Of a DNA stretch of 64,000 nucleotides, positions 44,764-57,531 are shown one piece after another (position 1 is the stretch's first letter; every line of letters begins with the position of its first letter). This DNA is from Yponomeuta sedellus (taxonomy: Eukaryota > Arthropoda > Insecta > Lepidoptera > Yponomeutidae), in the NCBI GenBank assembly GCA_934045075.1, contig OW203734.1, positions 9,063,516-9,127,515 on the forward strand, read 5' to 3'. The position numbers and the translations under genes were made by a program. The notes beneath the pieces are model-generated. The model ran no database searches. It was not told where the DNA came from and saw only the letters and a list, made by a program, of their open reading frames with translations.

Positions 44764-46049
44764 CGAGGGCTGCTACTTATGTATGCGGAATAGAAAAAAT
44801 AAACAAATGTATATGGCTAAATATGCTTTTATTGTTTTTTAAAGTATTCTCCACTATGATCGATGCACTTTTGCATTCGATGAAACCAATTTGTAAAACA
44901 CTTTTTCCACTCTGATTGAGGTATCTCCAAAACGTGCTGTTTGAATGCATCTACGGCATCTTCACGGGTCGAAAATCGTTGACCACGTAATTTATTCTTT
45001 ACATTTGGGAATAAATAGAAATTATTGGGAGCCAAATCAGGCTGTACGGTGGATGACCCATCAATTCAATTTTTTGACCATCCATAAATGTAGTTGTTTC
45101 CTGAGATGTATGACAGCTGGCATTGTCATGGTGAAGTATGATTCTGCGTCGCTGGTTGTTTTGGCGTATTTCTTCAAATACGTCCGGCAAACAAATGGTC
45201 GTGTACCACTCCGAATTAACCGTTCTGCGATTCTCCAGTGGTATTGTAGCCACATGGCCATTAATACCAAAAAAGCAGGCCACCATTTGCTTTACAGTGC
45301 TTTTTACACGAGCCACTTTCGTAGGGTTCGGCTCATTTTGAAACACCCAAACTGTTGATTGTTGTTTAGTTTCGGGATCGTACGCGTAGATCCAGGATTC
45401 GTCACCTGTGTAGATGTTATAAACAGATTTTGAGTTGCCTCCGTTGAATTTTTTTAAGGTTTTCTTGCACCATTCGACGCGAGCATTTTTTTGATTCTGA
45501 GTTAAGATGTGCGGGATCCAACGCGAACAATTTTTTTTTACAGACAATTGTTCATGTAATATCCTATGAATGCTCGTCATACATATGCCCAGAATAGCTT
45601 CTATCTCGCGATATGTAACATGGCGGTCTTGCATTATTAGTTTTCGCACAGCTTCAATATTTTGTGGCACAACCACCGATTTCGGGCGACCTTCTTTAAC
45701 TTCGTCCGTGAGCTTACTGCGCCCACGATTAAACTCACTAAACCAATGATACACAGTCGTTTTTGATGGAGCTTCACCACCAAAAGTCGAAGTTAATTGA
45801 TCTACGCACTGTTGTTGCGTTAAGCCACGTCGAAAATCGTAATAAATCATAGGACGAATATTTTCACGAGTTCCATTTTTTCAGCCATATGACATTTTTA
45901 AACCCAACAAAAACAAAACACTAACGTATATAAGAGAAAAATATTAGCGGCCAGTATTTAAAAAAAGAACGAATTTGATCATGGAGGTCAGACATTGCGT
46001 TTAAAATTATTGGAATCCCAGATTCCGCATACATAAGTAGCAGCCTATG
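44764..46049 (-). mobile_element. mariner transposon, nearly complete
   Basis: 1286 bp, the usual mariner size. Terminal inverted repeats of about 28 bp share GGCTGCTACTTATGTATG and differ at the outermost bases. TA dinucleotides at 44762-44763 and 46050-46051 are the target duplication. One transposase fills the interior on the minus strand. Confidence 0.93.
44829..45888 (-). pseudogene. mariner transposase with small lesions
   Basis: The main frame (45850-44999) gives YYDFRRGLTQQQCVDQL, WIPHILTQNQKNAR (the WVPHxL box), YTGDESWIYAYDPE with the first aspartate and IILHHDNASCHTS with the second. The third lies in PPYSPDLAP, where a single missing C near 45040 shifts the frame. Translation resumes as APNNFYLFPNVKNKLRGQ to the stop at 44829. 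The spacing fits D,D34D. The natural ATG is probably at 45888, followed by another small frame slip before 45850. Confidence 0.9.
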
Positions 46050-46115
46050 TATTTGATAGCTATTATTAAGGAATGATTATTTCGTTATAGCTTTCAAACC
46101 ACCCAACATTTATGC

Positions 46116-46470
46116 TATCATTATCATCATCATCAACCCATTATGTCCCCACCGAGGGGCACGGGTAGTTTCCCTGAGGAAGGTATAGGCCAAACTCTAG
46201 CACGGGGGTCAAGTCCGGATTGGTGGAGGCATGCAAGACTAGTGGCTGATCTTACTGTCAGAAGTTTTCAAGCTGACTTGGCTTAACAACTGCCATCTAT
46301 CGACGACAGCCGGCAAGGCTTAACGTGCCTTGAGAAGCACGAAATCGCTCGGAAAAAGCCACTAGCGTTAGTCATAGACGGCTTACCCATCCATGCACTG
46401 AAAGCTCCCTGTGTTGCTTAACCTTTGTGATCGTTTATGATCACTCAGGCAGCCGGGGCTACGTGCGTTT
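46116..46470 (-). mobile_element. 5S-rRNA-like SINE, diverged full copy
   Basis: Tail TTATCATCATCATCAACCC, body complements such as GGGTCAAGTCCGGATTGG, and a worn head ending at ACGTGCGTTTCATGG. Confidence 0.82.
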
Positions 46471-46782
46471 CATGGTATACAAACAAATAACTGTCCAATA
46501 CCTTTCCTTTATTCACCGTGTTATACTTTTAAATTCATCAAGACATGTAATTAAAAAGGAGGGTAATTGATAAAAATACCGACTGTGTGTGGAGTGTTCC
46601 GTTCTAAAATATTATTCTCATGAAAACTTAGAAGTAAACAATAGGTAAGTAAAACATGTACGCTTTTAATTAATTCATTCGCTACGTCAAGTTAGTTATT
46701 TATTTATATTCCAGTTGACTTAGCCCCTATCAATTAGATTGATCAACTTCCATGACTCACTATTTTATTTAATCTTAGATAG

Positions 46783-46850
46783 ATAGATAGATAGAATATT
46801 CTTTATTGTACACATAAATTACAGTAATGTTCATTGGAAAGAAAAAAAAC
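46783..46850 (-). mobile_element. TATC-tailed retroposon 3' end
   Basis: GATA units followed by GAATATTCTTTATTGTACAC. Only the terminal part is recognisable. Confidence 0.55.
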
Positions 46851-47227
46851 GACCTAGTATTTCCACTTATTTATAGTTAATAACCTATTAGTTACTCCGG
46901 ATACACTTGTAATGTTGTCGAAAGCACTTTTAATTTTATTATGATTTTCTGACAACGTATTGATCTGATAAGTAGAGCTTAAATTAAAAGAATTATGAGT
47001 ATTCGCTGTAACATTAATTACAGAGCTTTTATTTTTACAGTTCTAAATAGCCGAACAGTCAATATTATTACTAAAACTAGAGACTTTGATTTAAGCAGCA
47101 GGATCACAGATTTTATGCACAGTGTCCAGTCATAAAAAAATCTTACTTAGTAATTAGTGAATCTTGCAGCCTTGATTTTCCTTCTGGTCTTTATCTCTGT
47201 CTCACCTTCTTTTCCAATTCGAATTAC
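46851..47227. other. Unassigned AT-rich sequence
   Basis: No gene or repeat was recognised. Confidence 0.45.
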
Positions 47228-47240
47228 TACATATTTTCAC

Positions 47241-47573
47241 ACTATTTTGATTTTTAATGCACTAACCCGTGCTAAGGAACAAATTTAAAAAACCTATTTA
47301 GAGGCTAAAAATTTCACCCATGCCGGGATTCGAACCCGCAACCTCTGGCTATCCGTACCAGCGCTCTACCAATTGTAAGTAATGCAATTTGCTTAAGTCA
47401 GATGTCGCTGCCTGTACGTAATACAGAGAATATTGTAAAGAGGTTCGAAATTTCACTGATGCCGTGAGTCGCCCATTGGCTCAATTGGTAGAGCGCTGGT
47501 ACGGATAGCCAGAGGTTGCGGGTTCGAATCCCGGCATGGGTGAAATTTTTAGCCTCTAAATAGGTTTTTTAAA
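47241..47573 (-). mobile_element. Hairpin tRNA-like SINE with target-site duplication
   Basis: TACATATTTTCAC lies at 47228-47240 and 47574-47586. On the minus strand it opens with the antisense head and antisense upstream domain (47573 to about 47375), breaks abruptly into the sense head at CAATTGGTAGAGCGC, then ends with the tail GTTAGTGCATTAAAAATC. The arms pair over the tRNA-like head only. Confidence 0.9.
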
Positions 47574-47586
47574 TACATATTTTCAC

Positions 47587-48204
47587 TTCTTTTTCCACCA
47601 CACAAAACTAAGTTTAGTTATCTTCCTGTGCACACTATTTTTTTAGATTTTGCGCTTTAATCATTCTGTATTCACTACAATATCATCGACTGAATTAACC
47701 AACCAGCATGCATAGTACGATGGCGCGAGTCAAAAGTTTTGTTGCGTTAATATGCCAGATTACTATACTGGTAATTCCTCAGAGCATATTACTGTGGATA
47801 ATTCACTTCTTTTGCCGTTAAAACGTGCGACTCTCGAAGTCGTGCTACCTACGCAGACAACATTACGTTTCCGACGTAAAAACTCCGTTAATCTTTTGTA
47901 GCGTCAAGATCAGCTGGCCCCCCGGGTGACTTTCTTCACGCCCGCTACACACAGGTCACCCGATACCAGAGACCCATTTACATCCAGGCTCTGGCAGCTC
48001 GCGTTTCCCCTCCATGCGACTTATACTCGACTCACTTCACATTTTCAGTAGTGAGTGAGCAGACAAACCAAGTTCAAGACACTCGTGTTGGAATGAAATG
48101 GTACATAGGTTTCGCAGCTCTGAATCAACAACAAATGTTACTATGATGCCACCTGTGGTACTGCTGTGGCGCGCCAGATGTATCCCTTTAAGGTGCGATA
48201 TCCA
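47587..48204. other. Unassigned sequence
   Basis: Appears single-copy within the window, with a moderately GC-rich patch near 47905-48020. Confidence 0.4.
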
Positions 48205-48372
48205 AGTCGTTTTTTATTAACCGATTTACTGTCCCACTGCTGGGCAAAGGGGAGCCTTTAGCTCTCCATGCCTCCATTCGAATTCCCTGCCAGCACGTCA
48301 AAAAGTTCGATAGGTCATCCCGCCATCTTCGCCTCGGTCGGCCACGTTTACGGTATCAGTCGCGTGTAACCC
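48205..48372 (-). pseudogene. Non-LTR retrotransposon C-terminal fragment
   Basis: The minus strand reads GRPRRRWRDDLSNFLTCWQG followed, after a frame slip, by a GEPFAQQW-like end at CCCAGCAGTGGGACAG. GRPRxRW and QQW tails are usual in lepidopteran non-LTR ORF2 C-termini. Confidence 0.6.
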
Positions 48373-50574
48373 AGTCAGTCGTATTAAAAGACAAATTTTA
48401 CTCTAATACTTTCCTACACAAGCAAAAAGTATCAGGCGTAAAGTAAAGGGAGCTAAACACACACTAGAGCGAATCCTGTCAAGTGTAACACACACCCTTT
48501 CTGGCCCGAAGCAAGACGTGACTCATCTTGACACACTTTCCACTATTCAATTCACCTGGCTCGTCAATGCAGTGGGGTGGCTCTTGTTATGAGATGCTTT
48601 GAGGCTGTAATTGAATGACGTGAAATGCCATGCTGTTGAAAGGGTGAGAGATATTTTATAACAACAGATACGGTGCGGTACTTAAGAAATAAGATGGGGA
48701 AGTTAAGTGAGAGCACAAAGATGTTGATACTCATTTGATAACATTATTCATTTAGTTTTAATTACCGATGCAACAATTTACTTTAAGCTCAACAGCCTAC
48801 CTACAAATGTTTTAATAGTTGAGTAGGGTATTATAACAAAGCTTTTATTCGGAAAATATCAAAATACACATCTTATTTCGCAACACTATTGCGTAATGCG
48901 AAAGCCACGACGTCGAGTCTCTAGAACTCCCTCATTTGAATAAAAAGTATTGCGATGTCCCATCCTATAAACCACACACGGTCTCTAGAGTCGATTTAAA
49001 TTAAGTGGAACATGGGATTATTGTCGTCATGGAAGCTTTTTACTAATGACAGAATAGACCATGACCGAGCAAGCCCGCTCTAACTAACAATACAAAAAAA
49101 TCAATTGGCAACGATGCCAAAGCCCACATTTGGACAAAAGACTTTGCTCGCCGTTGGGTTTTCGAAAAAAACGTAGAAATGCGTGAGGTACATGAGTAAT
49201 GTACACAACTCTTTAAGAACACTGAGCTGAAGATAAAGCTGTAAGCGCTGCGGAAATGAAGGATCGTAATGGCATGGAAATAAAGTGGAGCAGTCACCAT
49301 GAATTTTGGATGATTTGAATGTCATACCAAAATGAATATCCCTCAAAAATACCTGTCAAATATGCTATTTTGTTCTTTAACAAAAGAAGGCACCTTTGAA
49401 AAATATCTCGAAACAAACTCGAATCTATTAGAACTTTAGTATAGTTGTGATGTACGGGAAGGATGTACTAATTGTTTGCGCCTTTTTTAAAACCAGATTT
49501 TGTAACCTTTTTTTCACAAGGGCTGACTTATTTCAACAGTTTTTTTTATTTACGTCTGTTCTTCGTATCTAGATACATTCGATTTTTAATAACAATTACT
49601 TAAACGCGGCTTTTAAACCACTCAGGTTTCAGCTTTTATACAAGTTATATGCAACTGGAGAAAATAATTATGAACTCGCTGGAAGTTTTAATAGCTGTCT
49701 CTATCCAAGGAAAGTGCGGACGTAATGCGATAACACTTTTTCACAATGTTCCTGAAATATCTATGTTTCAGAAAATATTTCTCGCTACATTGTTAACAGA
49801 CGACAGCAACAATTCACTTTGTCACACAAACTTCAGCTCCAAATATGATAAAGTGACGTAACAACTAAAGTAAAACACGACCTTTCAAACACCTTTTCCA
49901 AAGCGCCGGTGTTCAAAGGTTCACACTTAGCCGGATATAAATCACTGTTAGGGTGAAACTTTTTTTCTTGTTCTCTGGAGCAACCAATAGTTTTTATACC
50001 AAGGTATAAATACAAATCAAACGGAGCATTTTAAACCTTATTTTCACTTCAGTAAAGGAGTAACTAATTTGACACAGACAACCCGAGTCATCCCCAGTAT
50101 TTCTTGTCGCTATGTATTTCCGACAAAACAACAAATTCTTTTCATGAAACAAATAGGTTAGCTCTTTTCATGCTACGCCGTAATCGTATTGGATGCGGTG
50201 AATTGGTACTGCCTGACTTTTAGTTGCCATCCAACGTTAAAATAGACGTGTTTTCAGTACATTCGGTAGAATAAAACTGAGTTTGTGATCGTGCATCTAG
50301 CGCGTTAAGCAGCTACGCGCCCGTGTACCGCAATACTAAACAAATAGAAATGAGTAAAGAAAAATTACCCTTTTAATACATTTTTGACGTTCATATTAAA
50401 GTTATGCATCAAGAGTACTCACACATAACGGTTTGGGTGAGTACCTACTATAAAGATATAACATACATAAAGCTTGTCTTTAGTGAATTAATGCTTGGTT
50501 GCCAAGAAACTAAATAACAATAACTTAAGTCATATAGCCGCGGAACTTGATTTTCAAGCAATTTTTTTTTTGCG
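48373..50574. other. Unassigned, apparently low-repeat sequence
   Basis: About 2.2 kb without a recognised repeat or domain. Small frames at 49043-49346 and 49649-49861 have no support as genes. Confidence 0.45.
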
Positions 50575-50603
50575 CCAATTTATTCATACATACATACATA
50601 ACC

Positions 50604-50858
50604 TCACGCTTGTATCCCAGAGGGGTAGGCAGAGACCCGGGACTGCCACTTGCCACGATCCTGACAGATCACCTTCGCTTCATCAACGTTCATAAGTCGT
50701 TGCATACATGCACGCCGGTTCCGGGTACTTTTTATCTTTCCCTTTGGTAATACATCCCCTATTTGGTCGATATAAGTCCGTCTGGGACGTCCAGCCAGAC
50801 GGACCGCCTTTCCACTCACATTTGCAATATATATTTGTTTCGTCAATCTTTCATTCAT
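50604..50858 (-). pseudogene. Non-LTR retrotransposon C-terminal fragment with TATG tail
   Basis: The frame reads AGRPRRTYIDQIGDVLPKGK, RRACMQRLMNVDEAK and CQDRGKW, ending SAYPSGIQA and a stop. GRPRxxY, DRxxW and AYPSG endings mark the C-terminus of a common lepidopteran non-LTR element. The 3' side passes into TATG repeats (50585-50600 on the plus strand). The reverse transcriptase is absent. Confidence 0.7.
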
Positions 50859-52759
50859 TTATTCATGTTCATTTACTAAATCCGCTGGAAGAATCTCGCC
50901 TTTGTACAAAGTAGTTTTTTGTGCAATAAAGAATTTTGCAATTCATAATTCGTTTTAGTTGTGTCTTTGAATTTTTTATTTAAGCTTATTTAAGATACAA
51001 ATGAAAATATTTTAATTTTTCTTGCCCTATGACTGAATCTAAGTACTTAAGTTTAAATACTATCTAGTATTAGGCTCGCCTATGTACATATTTGATTTTT
51101 AGCGGAATAAAGAATTTTCATTCATTCATTAAATTTAATTATATCAGTTAATAGTTAATGCTTGATGCTTGATGTGCATACATATATTTTTTCCACATTC
51201 CCATAGCTTTCTCGGTATAACGCATTATCTCATTCATTCGTTGCAATAAAGGCGTTTTTGACTTAGTAGCCATTTGGCTTACTAGTTGTAGCTAAACATT
51301 AAAAAGTACTTCATAGTAAAACATTTATCAACCGATTTCTTTTTGTAAATATAATTCCTTTTCACATAAAACCCCAAAAAGCAGTCTGTTTTTCAGTTTC
51401 TTGTACAATTCACCTAATAACGTTTTCACTCAAATACGTACCGCATATAAGCATATTATATCACTGATAATACACATAACATTATCGTTCACTGTTGTCG
51501 ATTTCCGGCAATGGAACGAAATCTCTTCATCGAATGAACGGTGTTTGTATAGCGAGCTATAACTGCTTAGTAGTAGGTTTGTTATGGCGCTCGCGACCTA
51601 CATAGACAGGGGCGCTACATTAGCGGGGCCGGCCGGCTCCTGAAATAACCGCCTGAAAACACTCACGAAACAGGGAAATTCTGTATTATAAATTACTTTA
51701 TGATTCAGCAGACTGTAAGCTTCAAATTCATTTCCATTTGCCGCAAATACAATCCATTATGAAAGCCTAAAGACTAGAGTCGGGAAACGTTTTACTGAAG
51801 AAGGCCTTCCAAAACGTTTTTGGCCGCTCTAGAACGATGATAATGACACAACAAAATAAGTAACAAAGCTGAAGTTAAATTTGCTCCTAAATAGTTCCGG
51901 GCGGAGCTAAAAACAATCAACAGATTAGGATACGAAAGTTAATTTATATTAAGTTTTCCTTTTTTCATTTCGGCGTTTCTCGTGTTATTAAACTATACCG
52001 AGGAAATTTCAGTATGTAGTCGCACATGTCGATATTTCCTATTCACAACGTTTACCATATATGATAGTTAAGTCTTCCACATTACCATAGGCGAAACCCT
52101 AAAAAAACCCAAGTAAATCCTATTGATTTATGTAGTGGTTTCCGCGCCTACCTGCGAACGGCAGTTACCATGACTATGACCTTTTCTTATAGACTCAAGC
52201 TCGGCGAAATGTCAACCCACGTCGGGTTGTCCTACGCAATGTGAAGACTATCGACTCACATTACTCACGATACCACCCACAGACAGCCGCCTCACTCAAA
52301 ACTGAGATAAATAGCGTTCGCGATTTGTCGATAAGAGGTACAACGATCGCCGTGAGATTGGGACCATTACAAATAATACGTACCGAAAGTTATATGAAAT
52401 TATTATACTAACTCAGTCGCGCAAATCTTGGGTGTTCAAACTCCAGTGGAGCAAATAACGCGCCAAAATAATATCGGTAACTCCAGACTCGTAAATGTCT
52501 ATCGTTTTGGAATTCCAGTCACAAAGAAAATCCGAATGACTCATAAAGAAAACTGGCGCCAATTTCACGTTTGCGGAATCTTATTTCACTTCACATTTTA
52601 ACCAAAAAAAGAGCCGCGTTCACAAATAGTAGTGACCGAGATAACGATATATTATTGTAGTAAAACTGTTGAAAGACAGTATGTTGTATGTTTTCCGATC
52701 AATTCAGCCATTTGGCACTAGATACTACCGCTTGCCCCTTACAGACTTCACTAGACTAC
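50859..52759. other. Mostly unassigned; two retroposon-like 3' ends
   Basis: CTCGCCTTTGTACAAAGTAG...AATAAAGAATTTTGCAATTC (about 50895-50945) and CTCGCCTATGTACATATTTG...AATAAAGAATTTTCATTC (about 51075-51130) look like two 3' ends of one family. The rest is unassigned. Confidence 0.4.
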
Positions 52760-53760
52760 GTATAATAACGGCGAGATGTTTCACCAAAACCAAACAACAC
52801 TGAAGACTCAGACAGACATTGTTTTCAACTCTGAATTCGCCCTGCTCGCAGTTCGTAAGCGTGTTCAGTTAGCTCGCTCGCATGACCCGTATAAAGGTAA
52901 GGCAACACTGCACCGACCTGTGACGCTGAGAAGGCTCATGTTGGCACGTGGTGCGGGTCGGCCCAGCCCGTCGACCAGCGGTCGGCGGGGCCGCTCCGCT
53001 CACCGGCTCCGCGCCGCCATCGCTCCGCGACTCTGCGCCCGGCTTCGGCGCCGGCGACCGACTGACGCGGCGAGGGGCAGGCTCCGCACAGTAGGCGCCT
53101 GCCTTTGGGGCCGGGAAATCGCTAGCTTACGTTAGACGCCACTGGTTGTAGTACGTCTCTAGGAAACTGACTCACTAACCAAAAGGTGGCTATTGAGGTA
53201 ACTTAAGCGAAATTTTTTTCACGCTGAGTGTGTTAAATACCGTATAATAATACATTTGAAAATGTAAAAACGCTGCCTCCGTGTAATATAGTTCAAACGG
53301 CCTCACAACAGTCTATAAAATAATTTTGAAACCTCAGTGTGGCTAGGCAAGAGCTAAACAATAATATCTATGAACCTCCATTAGTGAAGAGGCACAAACT
53401 CCGAGGTTAATTTTCTGTTTACCTAACTCGTTATGCTGCAAAACCGCGCTGGGCCTCGCTAGACCATGCTCGATTCAGCTGAAAAACCTCTGAAGTAACA
53501 CTGGAGCGGTTGCCGCCGCCGCCGGGCCACGCATGCGCATCACGCTTACCCACTCTCTGACATCACCGCCGGATAGAAACCAAGCCGGTTATTTTCGCCG
53601 GCGAGGTAAATACCCTCACATCGATCCGGCCGTGTTAAAATGCAATTATTTGTATGCACTCGGCCTGTCCCAGCTACCCATCTTAGCCGGGCCTACGGTG
53701 GGCCACTGACCCTACCTGATTTATAGGTCAACGGGAACGGCCCGGATCGCAGAGCTTTGC
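52760..53760. promoter_or_regulatory. GC-rich, CpG-dense island, candidate promoter or first-exon region
   Basis: In an AT-rich window, 52900-53120 and 53500-53760 are strikingly rich in CG. A good splice-donor-like AAAGGTAAGG lies at about 52896, with an open frame upstream from an ATG at 52776. A CCGGTGAGCG donor-like site lies on the minus strand near 53010. No protein domain is seen, so direction and gene are unknown; the 119-codon frame through the GC-rich part is probably chance. Confidence 0.35.
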
Positions 53761-55791
53761 TATGCTCTACTTTGTGTAAGTAGTTGATCACTGCAGCATC
53801 AGTACATTAAATCAACTCTAAATTACTCTAAGCCTGTCTTTCTTGTATATATTATAATAATTTAACTCCAAAGCTAGCATGAGTTCAGTCGAAGCTAAAT
53901 AAGAAGTTTTTGCCTACAAATGCACGTAACGACTACTGGGAACTTTGTCGGTTCGCCTACGAAGTTTCGTAGCCAATTCGTAGCAAGCCGTAGCACGTAG
54001 CGACGGCTTCGGCACGCACGCGGTTCAACGCTCGCTAAAACGCAATTTCAGTTGAATCGATCATAACTGATTTCTCATATTAGATAAGAACTACAGTGCC
54101 ATATTTATGTCAGACCTTCGGGCCTTGTTAAATGGTTTCGAGTCCGTGTGGATAGATGGATTCCAATTCCAAATTTATCGCCATGTCGTCTCGATGTCCT
54201 AAATTCAAATGTAGAGATCCATCAGACCTTCTACGGCGCACATGTCGGGGCTGCTAAGGGGCTGGCCCAGTTTCCCGCGGCTAAGTTAAAAGGTTCATTA
54301 TTCTAAGTAGGGAAAGAGGAACTCTCCTCGAATTAAATAAATTGTAAAGCTGGCCACTCTTATTGCATTTAATATATATTTTTAAATTTAGTATATTTTG
54401 AGAATACTTAATAAACAATACCCACTTTTGAGTTACATCCTGCACAAGTAACGCTCTTGATTTAACTTCAAAAAGACTCCGGAATACTATACTTTCTTAC
54501 AATGGCCAAGGTTGCCAGTGTGCTACTAATTCATAACACTGTCCGGCTGTCAGTGACTAAACTCAATTGGTGTTAATAAAGTCGCAGGATTACGGGAGAT
54601 TTATAAATAAAAGCCTTTCTCCTTGTTCCTCGTTTCAATTTTGCTTTACTGCGTTTTGAGTACCAACGACATTCAGTTTAAAGCTGCTCCTCCTGCTGAA
54701 TAACATCAAACATCGTAAATAATCTGTTTCTATGCGCAAAGCATGTTCTTTGTCACATAGAAACAAAACAAAAATAATTTTCCTCATTAAAAGTGTTGGT
54801 GTAATGGTTCATGTAAAAGGTGAGAAGGATAGCCGACTCTAAGACTTCAAGATGCAACATTGGTCCGACATCTCTATCTGCTAAGAGGTCAATTTCTAAA
54901 GTCAAAATCTAATCAGTCATCACGAAGCTAAACTATCCACAGCTACCCACTGCTGAGAACAGGGCCTCGTTTGATAAAACTACAATTCACAGTGGATAAT
55001 GACAATTCGATGTAAATTGCGTAGCCGATTAGTACAATTGGCCTTCCCACTTGTTAATCTGTGGATTAACCGGCAATGCCATGTATATCGAATTGTTGTA
55101 GTTTACCCTGAATTATAGTTCTAGGAAATGGTCCCTTACCATTTCTTAATACATCATTTGACGGTCTCTCGCCAACCATACCCACTGATTAAACTTAAAC
55201 GTTACGTTAGCCTTACAAAAACTATAGCCTTCGGAAAACACCTAATTTTTGTTCTAAAACTTCGAAAATGTCGCTCAGCAGAAACTATGACTCGGCACAA
55301 CGTGGAGTACTCATTAAAATTGCTCGGGCAAAAAGCGATGCGGCTTTGTTCCACGGCTGGAATTTAATCTGCCGTACCACAGGCAGGCTATAGGCGCGCT
55401 AATACTTGCTAACAAGAAAATCTTTAAGTTTAAGGATGAGGGCGGTAGTAGCAGAGTTACTACAATCGATAGGTTCTTGAATCCATCCCCCGTGTATATT
55501 CGTGTAATTAAGTACTTAGTTTATTAGGAGCCAGGCAAAATTCCCGTTACCGAACGTAATAAAAAAAATCTTATGGAATGTGTTTGAGCATTAAATTATA
55601 ATATTTTAATAATTAATTTGATTAAACTAAATTTCGAACAATTCTCACCCTGCGTCCTCCGTCAAGGAGATCCACAATACGTCCATTACGCAATCAAAGC
55701 CAATCGGTCATGTTATGTGCCGTACATTATATTTGTGTAAATTTGTGAGCTAAAGGACGTGTGACTCGCCCAATTTCTACGCCTGGATGGG
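53761..55791. other. Unassigned; possible fold-back element near 54990-55110
   Basis: CGTAGC words cluster at 53950-54005. AACTACAATTC near 54980 and GAATTGTTGTAGTTTA near 55090 are inverted, and the interior resembles the fold-back at 63710. No gene was recognised. Confidence 0.4.
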
Positions 55792-55803
55792 AATGTCAAT
55801 TTT

Positions 55804-56616
55804 AAAAACCTATTTAGAGGCTAAAAAATTATAAAAATTGGCTCAATTGGTAGAGCGCTGGTACGGATAGCCAGAGGTTGCGGGTTCGAATCCCGGCATG
55901 GGTGAAATTTTTAGCCTCTAAATAGGTTTTTAAATTTGTTCCTTAGCACGGGTTAGTGCATTAAAAATAAAAATAAAAAATAGTGTAATCATGTGAGTAC
56001 AGTGATATCGTTCCGATGTTAAACCTAACTGCAAAGTAGGTAGTCGGGGCAGTAAGTAATGCAATTTGCTTAAGTCAGATGTCGCTGCCTGTACGTAATA
56101 CAGAGAATATTGTAAAGAGGTTCGAAATTTCACTGATGCCGTGAGTCGCCCATTGGCTCAATTGGTAGAGCGCTGGTACGGATAGCCAGAGGTTGCGGGT
56201 TCGAATCCCGGCATGGGTGAAATTTTTAGCCTCTAAATAGGTTTTTAAATTTGTTCCTTAGCACGGGTTAGTGCATTAAAAATAAAAATAAAAAATAGTG
56301 TAATCATGTGAGTACAGTGATATCGTTCCGATGTTAAACCTAACTGCAAAGTAGGTAGTCGGGGCAGTAAGTAATGCAATTTGCTTAAGTCAGATGTCGC
56401 TGCCTGTACGTAATACAGAGAATATTGTAAAGAGGTTCGAAATTTCACTGATGCCGTGAGTCGCCCATTGGCTCAATTGGTAGAGCGCTGGTACGGATAG
56501 CCAGAGGTTGCGGGTTCGAATCCCGGCATGGGTGAAATTTTTAGCCTCTAAATAGGTTTTTAAATTTGTTCCTTAGCACGGGTTAGTGCATTAAAAATAA
56601 AAATAAAAAATAGTGT
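55804..56616 (+). mobile_element. Tandem array of the hairpin SINE family in one insertion
   Basis: AATGTCAATTTT occurs at 55792-55803 and 56617-56628. Between them: a 25-bp inverted piece (AAAAACCTATTTAGAGGC), a head-plus-tail unit, and two further full units repeated at exactly 315 bp with no visible difference. Each unit has a B-box GGTTCGAATCCC and ends AAAAATAAAAATAAAAAATAG. Tandem duplication after insertion, or insertion of a multimer, could explain it. Confidence 0.92.
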
Positions 56617-56628
56617 AATGTCAATTTT

Positions 56629-57320
56629 TTAAGATAGCTATGGGAACATACGGCCGGATCAATATCAGTGTGTAATACAAATACTACCTGGCTGACATTG
56701 AAACAATTCACCTCAACGTAACCAAAACTAAAAGTCCAGTCAGAAGTTTACAGTCAAAATTGGTGAACGGCCAGAAAAGTCAACAGCTTCTTACCGGTGT
56801 CAAAAGTACGTTGAGTTTAAGTTTAGGACCTAAGTTTTGCGCAGTAAGAGCGAAGCATGAAGGGTTAGAGGAGTAGAGCGAATTGGAAGGCGTGTCGTGA
56901 AAAATGCGCCACACGTACTAGCGGCCTGTGATCGGGGTATAGCAGGTCCCTTCCCCCCCGACTCGGTGCTGCATTTACATTATATGCAAGTTCCCTTTTT
57001 CTCGTACGCTAAATCTTTTAACTTAATGTCAACAGCTGATAGTCAAAAACATAAAAAAAACATTGGAAAATTAATAGATTGTGAGTGCGGGAAAAACCGG
57101 ATTCTGATGTAGATTACTTGAACAAAAGTTAAGTAATTTAGAGACTAAATTATTATTCATGCTTAGTAAATAGTTAAGACGCGAGTGATATTTAGAGAGG
57201 CCATTTTCCATCTCCATTTGAATACATTGAAATTTAATTTCATGCAAAGATGCAAAAGTTTAACATACCCCCTGCGTGGATAGCACGACGTTGCCGAAAG
57301 CAGCACTTTAAACGAGTAGC
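56629..57320. other. Unassigned sequence
   Basis: No gene or repeat was recognised. Confidence 0.45.
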
Positions 57321-57333
57321 GGTATATTAATTT

Positions 57334-57518
57334 ATACTATTTTTATTTTTAATGCACTAACCCGTGCTAAGGAACAAATTTAAAAACCTATTTAGAGGCT
57401 AAAAATTTCACCCATGCCGGGATTCGAACCCGCAACTTCTGGCTACCCGTGCTGGCACGGATAGCCAGAGGTTGCGGGTTCGAATCCCGGCATGGGTGAA
57501 ATTTTTAGCCTCTAAATA
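57334..57518 (-). mobile_element. Minimal hairpin tRNA-like SINE with target-site duplication
   Basis: GGTATATTAATTT at 57321-57333 and 57519-57531. The 185-bp insert consists of the antisense head joined directly to the sense half-head at CCCGTGCTGGCACGG, then the tail. The arms are about 70 bp with essentially no loop. Confidence 0.92.
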
Positions 57519-57531
57519 GGTATATTAATTT

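Noticed and set aside
52776..53135. A 119-residue arginine-rich protein gene
   Set aside because: The composition follows the GC-rich DNA, no domain is visible, and a splice-donor-like site interrupts the frame near residue 40.
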